Assembly: GCA_023078555.1 (NCBI GenBank)
Contig: CM041197.1
Coordinates: forward strand, 9,084,842-9,148,841
Length of the DNA: 64,000 nt
Direction: 5' to 3'
From: Ulva prolifera
Lineage: Eukaryota; Chlorophyta; Ulvophyceae; Ulvales; Ulvaceae
Made by a program: the position numbers and the translations under genes. Positions 43,263-51,188 of this stretch are shown in pieces. Within the stretch, counting starts at the first letter, position 1. Each line of letters begins with the position of its first letter. The notes beneath the pieces were generated by a model. That model had not been told where the DNA came from, ran no database searches, and saw only the letters and a list, made by a program, of their open reading frames with translations.

Positions 43263-45776
43263 ATGAATCTTAAAGATGTCAAGCTTGGCATTGAGCTCAC
43301 TCAAGCCAATGCTGTCCAATGGTTTCAGCGGATGGAAATCCTGCTTAGAAGCCTTGAATGCTGGACCGCCGCTGCCAATGATGCTGGTGACGTTGCTCAT
43401 AAAAACGCAGCTCGACTTGCACTTGCATGCAATGTCGGAGATGATTTAATACATCAAGTCAGCCCCACAGCATCTCCCAAAGACATATGGGACGTGCTGA
43501 AGAAGCAGTTCTCCGGTGTCAGTTCGGCTCGGAAGATAGCCTTATCTCGAGCTCAAGCCAGCTTCAGGAAAAATGCTGATGAGTCACTCGACACCTTCAT
43601 CACCAGAGCAGAGCATTTACGTGCTGAATTGATCTCAGCACAAATGCACAAGGAAGACGAGTTTGTTCTCACATTTCTAGCTGCTCTTGATGAATCTGAC
43701 TTCTCATCATGGGCTCAAGCCACATCGGCTCGGCCCACTCTGCCCTCATTTGATGACGTGACTGAGAATCTCAGAGGCACCTTCTATCAGAAGCTGCATG
43801 ACACGTCATCATCATCCCGGTCCGGAGCTTATCAGATAAGCTCAGATCAGAGACCTCAATGTGAGTATTGCCACAGACCAGGCCATCAGATTCTCCAGTG
43901 CTTCAAACTGAAGAATGATCAGCTTTCCTATGAGAATGATTCCAATGCTGGCCGAGGCGCAGGCCGTGGTAGAGGCCGTGGCAGAGGCCGTGGCCGAGGC
44001 CGTGGCCGTGGATATCGTGGCAGTGGCAGAGGTTCTGGTGCCGATGCTAATCAAGCGTCTGGCCCTCCAAGCACCAGCGCATTTGTTTGCATTGCAAATG
44101 CTGCGTCCTCACAAGAGTCCAGATGGCTCTTTGATTCAGCAGCTACCGATCACATGGTGAATCGAGCTGAGTATCTGCATGACATTACTGCCATGCAATC
44201 AACATGTACTGTAGCCAACAACCAGACCGAGGAAGTTTCAGCCGTTGGCACAGTCAAGCTGACCAATCATTGCGGTGAAGAGGTCGAGCTGAAGAATGTG
44301 CTGCTTGTTCCGAAGCTGCAAGACAATCTGATATCTCTCAGCCGTGCTGATGAAGCAGGGCTCTCGTACACAGGCGAGAAAGACAAGATTATTCTTTGCA
44401 ATGGCTCCAAGCAGCTCTTGAGAGGCGACAAAGTCAATCGTCTCTACTGTGTACAGTGTGAGCCGATCATCTCAGATCAGGTGATACAGGCTGCTGCTGC
44501 ATCCCATGTGAATGATGCCATCATATGGCATCGCAGATTCGGCCATGCAGGCCACAGCACCTTGGCAAAGATGTCCCGAGGAGAGACTGTGCAAGGCCTG
44601 CCCCCAGCTCGTGTGTTTGATGAACAGCTCAAGTCAACAGCTGTGTGCACCCCGTGTGCAATAGGGAGGATGAAGAGAGAATCATTTCCCGCAACACACC
44701 GCAGAGCATCTGCCAAGCTGGAGCGTCTGCACACTGATATTGCAGGACCATTTGAAACATCCGCAGGTGGTGCCAATTACTACCTGATGGTCGTTGATGA
44801 CTTCAGTGGCTATAAAGTCATCGTCCCGATTGCCAGAAAATCTGATGCAGCAGATGCACTGATGAATCTCATTCCGAAACTTGAGAAGAAGTACAATGCC
44901 ACTGTTCGTGCCGTGCGCTTTGATCGCGACACAGTGTTTCTGTCCAACAAAGTGCAGTCCTTCCTCAATGACAGGCACATTGAGTCACAAGAAACATCAG
45001 GCTACAGCCCAGCTGAGAATGGGCATGCAGAGCGAGGCATCGGCTCTTGCTCAGCTTTGCGTGACTCTCTGATGGCAGATGCAGGCTTAAAGAAGAAGTA
45101 TTGGGCAGAGGCAGCAATGCATGCCGTGTACCTGTCCAACATCATGTCCAGTGAAGGTGAGCCATCATCATGGCAGCTCCTGAAAGGCACCAAGCCTGAT
45201 ATCAGCAATTTGCACATCTGGGGCTGCACGTGCTTCGTGCGAGTCCCATCCGAGAAGCGCAAGAAAGGTCAACTCCCAGCCAAAGCAGTCGTGGGTAAGC
45301 ATCTTGGCTATGCTCAGCCAAATTTCAAAGCATTCAGAATCCTGCTTCCTGATGGCAAGGTCCAGATCTCCAGAGATGTGAGGTTTGATGAGTCGGCAGC
45401 ACCAGCAAGCGATGATCGCTTCGACATGTTGTCAGATGTGATGGACGCAGCAGCGCCGCCACAAGCGCCACCGCAAGCGCCACCACAAGCAGCATCGCAA
45501 TCACAGCCTCAGATTCAGCAGCAATTGCAGCAGCAAATTTCTCTGCCATTGCCGCCGGCGCATGTGCAGCCACTCATGTCGACAAATCCGCTCTATGATG
45601 AACAAGAGCAAGCGCCTGAGGATGCAGCTCCAGAAGAGGAACCTTCTGATGAGTCCGCCGTGCAACCCGTCATGCCACGGCGCAATCCTCCGCGCAAACG
45701 ACAGCCACCTCAGGATCCTTATCGGCAATTCATGCACGGTCTCCCACGCAACGCCCATGTGAATTTTCGGCTGTAG
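43263..45776 (+). CDS. A4 ORF1: Gag-protease-integrase
   Basis: 837 residues, intact, with all motifs of the family. It is almost identical to the A6 ORF1 and ends at the conserved UAG. Confidence 0.85.
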   Translation: MNLKDVKLGIELTQANAVQWFQRMEILLRSLECWTAAANDAGDVAHKNAARLALACNVGDDLIHQVSPTASPKDIWDVLKKQFSGVSSARKIALSRAQASFRKNADESLDTFITRAEHLRAELISAQMHKEDEFVLTFLAALDESDFSSWAQATSARPTLPSFDDVTENLRGTFYQKLHDTSSSSRSGAYQISSDQRPQCEYCHRPGHQILQCFKLKNDQLSYENDSNAGRGAGRGRGRGRGRGRGRGRGYRGSGRGSGADANQASGPPSTSAFVCIANAASSQESRWLFDSAATDHMVNRAEYLHDITAMQSTCTVANNQTEEVSAVGTVKLTNHCGEEVELKNVLLVPKLQDNLISLSRADEAGLSYTGEKDKIILCNGSKQLLRGDKVNRLYCVQCEPIISDQVIQAAAASHVNDAIIWHRRFGHAGHSTLAKMSRGETVQGLPPARVFDEQLKSTAVCTPCAIGRMKRESFPATHRRASAKLERLHTDIAGPFETSAGGANYYLMVVDDFSGYKVIVPIARKSDAADALMNLIPKLEKKYNATVRAVRFDRDTVFLSNKVQSFLNDRHIESQETSGYSPAENGHAERGIGSCSALRDSLMADAGLKKKYWAEAAMHAVYLSNIMSSEGEPSSWQLLKGTKPDISNLHIWGCTCFVRVPSEKRKKGQLPAKAVVGKHLGYAQPNFKAFRILLPDGKVQISRDVRFDESAAPASDDRFDMLSDVMDAAAPPQAPPQAPPQAASQSQPQIQQQLQQQISLPLPPAHVQPLMSTNPLYDEQEQAPEDAAPEEEPSDESAVQPVMPRRNPPRKRQPPQDPYRQFMHGLPRNAHVNFRL

Positions 45777-45793
45777 GGCTTGCTCCTGAGCCC
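45761..45793 (+). promoter_or_regulatory. Putative -1 frameshift site, copia A4
   Basis: Same slip site, spacer and hairpin as A1; hairpin at 45776-45793. Confidence 0.6.
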
Positions 45794-46234
45794 TTGACCA
45801 TTGAAGCAGCACTTGCTGGACCTGAAGCGCCGTTTTGGCAAGTTGCAGCTGATGAGGAGTACAATTCTCTCGTGTCAATGAATGCGTGGGAACTCATGGC
45901 AGTGCCACGTGACAAAAAGGCCATTCCATCCAAATGGGTGTTCAAGAGGAAGTTGAACGCAGATGGTTCAATTGAGCGCTACAAAGCGCGCCTTGTGATC
46001 AAAGGCTTCTTTCAAAGACCTGGAGTAGACTACAATGCAGTCTTTTCTCCAGTTGTGCGTGCAAGCACAGTCCGCCTGTTCTTCTCTATCGTGGCGAGCT
46101 TCGATCTTGAGTGCCATGCCATTGATATCAAAAATGCCTTCATCCAGGGCGATCTAGAAGAGCAGATATTCATGCAACAGCCAGCGGGATATGATGACAA
46201 CACAGGCCGTGCTTGTCTCTTGAACAAGAGTCTG

Positions 46235-46249
46235 ATAAGTTACACATAT
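46235..46249 (-). mobile_element. 15-bp LINE-tail micro-insertion, 11-bp TSD
   Basis: ATAAGTTACACATAT, the extreme LINE 3' end, is flanked by exact ACAAGAGTCTG duplications (46224-46234 and 46250-46260). All other copia A copies show the empty site. Confidence 0.9.
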
Positions 46250-47081
46250 ACAAGAGTCTGTATGGCCTCAAGCAGGCTCCACGTGTGTGGAACAAGCTGC
46301 TCTCAGCCCACATTGTCTTCCTGGGATTTGTCCAGAACAAGAGCGATGGTGCATTGTTCATGTTGTTCTCTGAGCAACTCGGCTTTGTCCTCCTCCTCTG
46401 TTATGTGGACGACATTCAGATTGCTGCCAAGAAATTGAGCAGCGTTCAGAAGATCAAGCAAGCAATCTTGCTCAAATTCCCTGGGAAAGATCTGGGTGAG
46501 TCAAAGTTCTTCCTGCAAATGTCAATTCAACGAAATCGCCAACAGAAGCTCGTCTACTTAAAGCAGCAACGCCACATTGAAAAGCTGATTGATGAGCACA
46601 ATCTTCAAGATGCATGGCCAGTGTCAATCCCAATGATCGTCAATGTATATAAAGACCCATCAGGTCAAACAATCACAGATCCAACCGCCATTTCGCAGTA
46701 CAAGTCTATTGTGGGAGCTCTTCTCCACATTGCCAACCACACCAGGCCAGATGTTGCGTTCGCTGTCTCCTACCTGGCCAGATTTACTGCTCAGCCAACA
46801 TGCAGCAACTTTGCTAGGCTGAAAGATGTGCTGCTATACCTGCATGGCACTGCTTCCTACAGCTTGAGACTAGGAGGCCCTGAATGTGCATTGCATGGTT
46901 TCTGTGATTCTGACTGGGCTGGTTGTGTGTATACAAGGAAATCAACGACAGGCTTCATTGTGAAGTGCGGCATAGGTAGCATTGTCTGGAAGTGTTCCAA
47001 GCAGGCCACCGTGAGTCGCTCATCATCAGAAGCAGAATACATATCAGCTGGAGAGATTGCAAAAGAAGTACAGTATCTGTA

Positions 47082-47096
47082 TGACTCATCATGACA
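47082..47096 (-). mobile_element. 15-bp TRIM LTR-end micro-insertion, 5-bp TSD
   Basis: TGACTCATCATGACA is the reverse complement of the first 15 bases of the TRIM LTR. It begins TG and ends CA and is flanked by CTGTA on both sides (47077-47081 and 47097-47101). Other copia A copies show the empty site. Confidence 0.9.
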
Positions 47097-47384
47097 CTGT
47101 ACGACATGGCTTCTCAAGTGGGCCTTCCTCCAGCTTGTATACCAATAGGGATTGACAACAGGGCAGCGAAGAGTTTAATTGAAGATCCACTTTCGGCTGC
47201 CCGGACTAAGCACATAGAAATTGTTTTTCATCATGTGAGAGAGAAGGTGAAGCGACAGCAGATGAGATTCATACCAGTTCCAACAGCTGACAATCCAGCT
47301 GATGTTTTAACGAAGCCACTGTCGCAACAGATGTTTGAGAAGCATCGTCAGACGCTTGGCGTTGTGCCCTAGACTATGGGGGCG

Positions 47385-47690
47385 TGTTGAGAGAAGTGTG
47401 TTTAGCCTAGTGCTGAGCGCCCGCTGAGTAGACATGCTGACTCGCGCTGACTCGCGCTGACTCGTGCTGAGTCAATGTAGCGGCTAATGCATATCATGCA
47501 GCAACAGTGTGCTAGTGGTCATGACTGTGGGATATTGATCTGCATATAGTGTAGCTGTAGTTAGTGAGCATCACAGAGTGCTTGCTAACGACCCACATGT
47601 CGTGACAGGTGTGATCAAACTCATTGCATAAATATGTCGCCCTCTCTCATGTAATACAGAGTGCTTGCTAACGACCCACATGTCGTGACA
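47385..47690 (+). repeat. Right-hand LTR of the A3/A4 block
   Basis: 306 bp, the A3 subtype, followed by the A3 TSD TGGGT and LINE L2 sequence. Confidence 0.9.
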
Positions 47691-49309
47691 TGGGTGGCGG
47701 CACCGTACCCGTAAAGGAAGAACGGGAGCAGCTCCGGCAGCGCTTTCAAAACCCCGCGCGCGACGGCGGTGCGGTGGATCTCGTTGAAAGCATTCCGCAT
47801 GTCCACCGTCAGCGCGATGGCGTGGGGGTCCTTCTCCAGCGCCGCCGCGACGCTGTGCGCCACCGCTTCCGTCCCGCCAGCCGTGCCGACGCCCACCTGC
47901 AGGGGCGCGAGGTCCCGCCCCGCGGCTTTGCCGACAGCCTCGATCGCGCACATCGCTGCAAGGCGATACCAGACCTCGCCGATGGCGATGGGCCGGACAC
48001 CCCCTGCATCCTTCTGGAGAGCGAGGAGCTTAGAGTCGAGGAGGCCGCACTCGCGGGGCAGCATGCCGGACAGCATCAAGTTCACAAAATCGAGGGCCGC
48101 TTGGAACCCCCGGGCGGTACCCCCGGTGACCGCAAGGATCATCTCGAAGGTCCAACCCGAGGGGCCCCCAGCTCGGCCTTTTTTGTGGTTCTTGATGCGG
48201 TCAAGCACCCTGCGGAGCAGGATGCTGTCAATCTGAAGAGCAGGCACGTCGCACTCGAGAGGCGGCGGTGGCGCCGCCGCCGGGTGCAGCGCACACAGCT
48301 TCTCCATGACGGCAGCGGACGTCGTATCGGCCGGCTTCTCATTCTTCAGACGGCGGGCGGCGATGTGGATGCTCCCGCCTTTCACTCCTGACTCCACGCG
48401 CTCTGCTAAACGCGCCTCCTCGGTCATCTCCTTTCGCCGATGCGTCACCGAAGGCACAAAGCCTCCCTCCTCGTCCTCCAGCTCCCCACGCCGGTACTTG
48501 GCCATAATGGCCAACATGCGCTTGTCACGCTTGTCGGTGTCGCTGCCGCCACGTGGCTCAGCAAGGACAAGCGAAGGGAGACGGAGGAGTGCGGCGATGG
48601 GGGCTAGCACCTGGTTCAGCGCACTTCGGCCACCTGCCTCTGCCGCTGCCGACGAGATGGCCTCGAGGGCTTGGGCAGAGCAGAGGCTAAAGTCGCGGGT
48701 GAGCTGTTCTGACACTGCCCGCCTGATGAACTTGCGGGTGGTGCCGCCGCCGTGTTGTTGGCCCGTGCGTGGACAGGCTTGGGCGGCGCGCAGCCCTTTG
48801 TGCTTCCTCGGCGCTTGCTTCCGGCCGCCTCCACGCCCCTTTGCCGCTCTGCCGGCGCCACCGCGGCTCGTACCGGCGCCTGGGGCGGCGGCTGCGGGCC
48901 GGGCGGGCTGCTCGCGCGTGCCGGCACCCGCGCCAGGTGCTGACTGTTCAGCAGTGGCTGCAGGCGGGTCAACAGGGGCGGGCTGGGCTGGCGGCGGGGG
49001 TGGCGGCGGGGGAAGGTCCGGCTGAGGCTGCTCCACGGGGTGCGCGGCGCCTGCGCTGGCTGTGGCTCCACGGTCGGTGGGTTCATCATTGGTGGGAATC
49101 GTGCGGTCGGAGGATGGTCGATGCGCTGGTGGTGCGTCTGTAGGCGTCGCTGCTCTGGTGGCTGCTGCAGGGGTGGGCGCTGGGGCTGGCGTGGCTGATG
49201 TGCTTGACGGACCTTCAGCAGCTGGAGCAGCCTTGGCTGCTTCTTCAGTGCAGGGAGGTTCCTCAGAGCTGCTCCGGGAAGGCTGGCCTGAGGGTGGACC
49301 GGGATCCTC
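47691..49309 (-). CDS. LINE L2 ORF, 5' part: amino-terminal region and RT start
   Basis: It continues upstream of 41519. Reading leftward: acidic/Ala-rich start (CTEEAAKAAPAAEG), a Pro-rich stretch with eight consecutive Pro, a basic GRGGGRKQAPRKHKG, a helical domain (FSLCSAQALEAISSAAAEAG), and RT blocks GVRPIAIGEVWYRL and LTVDMRNAFNEIH. No ATG in a good position is certain, because the 5' end is at the L3 junction. Confidence 0.75.
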
Positions 49310-49744
49310 GGGTACTGCCCGGGGGTTCCAAGCGGCCCTCGATTTTGTGAACTTGATGCTGTCCGGCATGCTGCCCCGCGAGTGCGGCCTCCTCGACTCG
49401 AAGCTCCTCGCTCTCCAGAAGGATGCAGGGGGTGTCCGGCCCATCGCCATCGGCGAGGTCTGGTACCGCCTTGCAGCGATGTGCGCGATCGAGGCTGTCG
49501 GCAAAGCCGCGGGGCGGGACCTCGCGCCCCTGCAAGTGGGCGTCGGCACGGCTGGCGGGACGGAAGCGGTGGCGCACGGCGCCGCGGCGGCGCTGGAGAA
49601 GGACCCCCACGCCATCGCGCTGACGGTGGACATGCGGAATGCTTTCAACGAGATCCACCGCACCGCCGTCGCGCGCGGGGTTTTGAAAGCGCTGCCGGAG
49701 CTGCTCCCGTTCTTCCAATTCGGGTACGGTGCCGCCACCCAACT
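49310..49744 (+). pseudogene. LINE L3 RT, first piece
   Basis: It encodes GVRPIAIGEVWYRLAAM and LTVDMRNAFNEIH up to FGYGAATQL, where the TRIM inserted. The next piece resumes at HVVGAASGTV after 50066. Confidence 0.8.
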
Positions 49745-50065
49745 TGTCATGATGAGTCATCAAGCACTCAAGTATATATATGACCAGATCCTCGAAGGAA
49801 GTAGTACACCTTCGGGTGGGCGCTTTTCTTGACATGGTATCGATGAGAGTGGTCATAGAGAGGATCTTAACCTCCATAGACGCAGGTTCGAATCCGGGTA
49901 GCTGCACCCGGATCCGCGTCCGCCCCCAAGTTTGTCTCCTCGGATCCTAGTCAGCGGTCCTTGAGTGAGGGGGGGTGTCATGATGAGTCATCAAGCACTC
50001 AAGTATATATATGACCAGATCCTCGAAGGAAGTAGTACACCTTCGGGTGGGCGCTTTTCCTGACA
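49745..50065 (+). mobile_element. TRIM element T2, intact, TSD CAACT
   Basis: LTRs at 49745-49834 and 49976-50065 (90 bp each), with a 141-bp core. The exact TSD CAACT is at 49740-49744 and 50066-50070. The primer site TGGTATCGATGAGAG follows LTR1, and a G-rich purine tract precedes LTR2. There is no coding capacity, so it depends on another element's proteins. Confidence 0.95.
49835..49908 (+). other. tRNA-Lys(CTT)-like sequence in TRIM T2
   Basis: The same tRNA-like arm and B box as in T1; anticodon-like CTT at 49866-49868, B box at 49885-49895. Confidence 0.5.
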
Positions 50066-50836
50066 CAACTCCATGTGGTGGGTGCCGCTAGCGGCACTGT
50101 GATTGAGTCGCAGCGTGGGGTGCGGCAGGGCGACCCGCTGGGGCCGCTGCTGTTTGCATTGGGCTTCCAGGAAGTCTTGACGGCACTAGCGGCAGCAGTC
50201 CCGGAGGCGCCCAGCATGTCGTACCTCGATGACTTCACTGCCGTGGGCCGCGGGCCTGCGTTGCGCAAGGTCCTAGGCCGCCTCTGCGGGGATGGTCCGG
50301 GCAGCGCGCGCTCGGTCGGCCTCACCATCGTGCCGGGTAAGAGTGGCGTGTTTGCGCCCTGTGCCGAGGCGCACGAAGAGTGTCGTGCCATCCAGCAGTC
50401 CACCGGCGTGCCCCACAGAGAGGACGGCATCACAGTGGTCGGCACCCACGTCGGCACCGACGCCTTCGTCCGCGCACGGCTGAAAGCCGCTGCCGCGAAG
50501 GCGATCGGGGAGATCGACCTGCTCATGCGCTTGCCGGTCACCAAGCAGGTGCAGCTGCTGCTGCTCCGGCAGTCATTTGCTGTCCGCTTGGTGCACCACC
50601 AGCGCACGACCAGGTGGGAGCTCCTGGCCGAGTCGACACGCGCCCTCGAAGGCGCTGTCGTCGCCGCGGTGGCGAGCATTGCGCAGGTGCCGGTCACGCA
50701 GGATCCGTCTGGCGTGCTCGTTCAGATGAGCTCGGCAGTGCAGCAGATGTTGTTGCCGATTCGCCACGGCGGCCTTGGACTTCGTATGACCCACCCAGTT
50801 GAGGCGAAAGCGGCGTTGCTCACCGGCGTCGCGGTG
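50066..50836 (+). pseudogene. LINE L3 RT, second piece
   Basis: It encodes RT motif B (GVRQGDPLGPLLFAL), the catalytic SYLDDFTAVG and the thumb/linker up to KAALLTGVAV, where copia A5 inserted. Confidence 0.8.
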
Positions 50837-51144
50837 TGTTAAGAGAAGTGTGTTTAGCCTAGTGCTGAGCGCCCGCTGAGTAGACATGCTGACTCGCGCT
50901 GACTCGCGCTGACACGTGCTGAGTCAATGTAGCGGCTAATGCATATCATGCAGCAACAGTGTGCTAGTGGTCATGACTGTGGGATATTGATCTGCATATA
51001 GTGTAGCTGTAGTTAGTGAGCATCACAGAGTGCTTGCTAACGACCCACATGTCGTGACAGGTGTGACCTCAAACTCATTTCATCAATATGTCGCCATCTC
51101 TCATGTAACACAGAGTGCTTGCTAACGACCCACATGTCGTGACA
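50837..51144 (+). repeat. Copia A5 5' LTR
   Basis: TGTTAAGAG to GTGACA. Internal TATA-like and U5-end duplication as in other A LTRs. Confidence 0.9.
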
Positions 51145-51154
51145 GGTTATGGGC
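51145..51154 (+). promoter_or_regulatory. Copia primer-binding site (half-tRNA type)
   Basis: GGTTATGGGC follows the LTR directly. It fits the anticodon-stem region of initiator tRNA-Met rather than the tRNA 3' end, as in Drosophila copia. It is GATTATGGGC in A6. Confidence 0.55.
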
Positions 51155-51188
51155 TTTTGACGAATCCACTGCGCTTCAAAGATCTGAA

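Larger units (their letters stand above)
45767..47372 (+). pseudogene. A4 ORF2: RT-RNase H broken by two micro-insertions
   Basis: The RT frame is broken at 46235 by a 15-bp LINE tail plus TSD (26 extra bases) and again at 47082 by a 15-bp TRIM end plus TSD (20 extra bases). Otherwise all RT (CYVDDIQ) and RNase H blocks are present. Confidence 0.85.
41520..47690 (+). mobile_element. Copia A3 with A4 nested inside, TSD TGGGT
   Basis: LTRs lie at 41520-41825, 42910-43218 and 47385-47690. The outer TSD TGGGT (41515-41519 and 47691-47695) pairs the first and third LTRs. These also share variants (CTGACTCGT, GTGTGATCAAAC, GTAATACAGAG) not present in the middle one. A4 (middle LTR plus internal region) therefore inserted into A3 gag-pro (5' flank GTGCT), and a later exchange removed the rest of A3 and the A4 3' LTR. 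Confidence 0.8.
39478..49309 (-). mobile_element. LINE L2, near-complete, split by copia A3/A4
   Basis: Two pieces, 39478-41519 and 47691-49309, become contiguous when the copia block and one TGGGT copy are removed. From right to left: amino-terminal region, RT, linker, CCHC motif, restriction-like endonuclease, 3' UTR and the terminus ATAAGTTACAC (plus reading). At its 5' end it meets LINE L3 head-to-head at about 49310. Confidence 0.85.

Noticed and set aside
49835..49908. Functional tRNA-Lys gene
   Set aside because: The T stem and acceptor stem do not pair properly and it sits between TRIM LTRs, so it was kept only as a tRNA-like relic.
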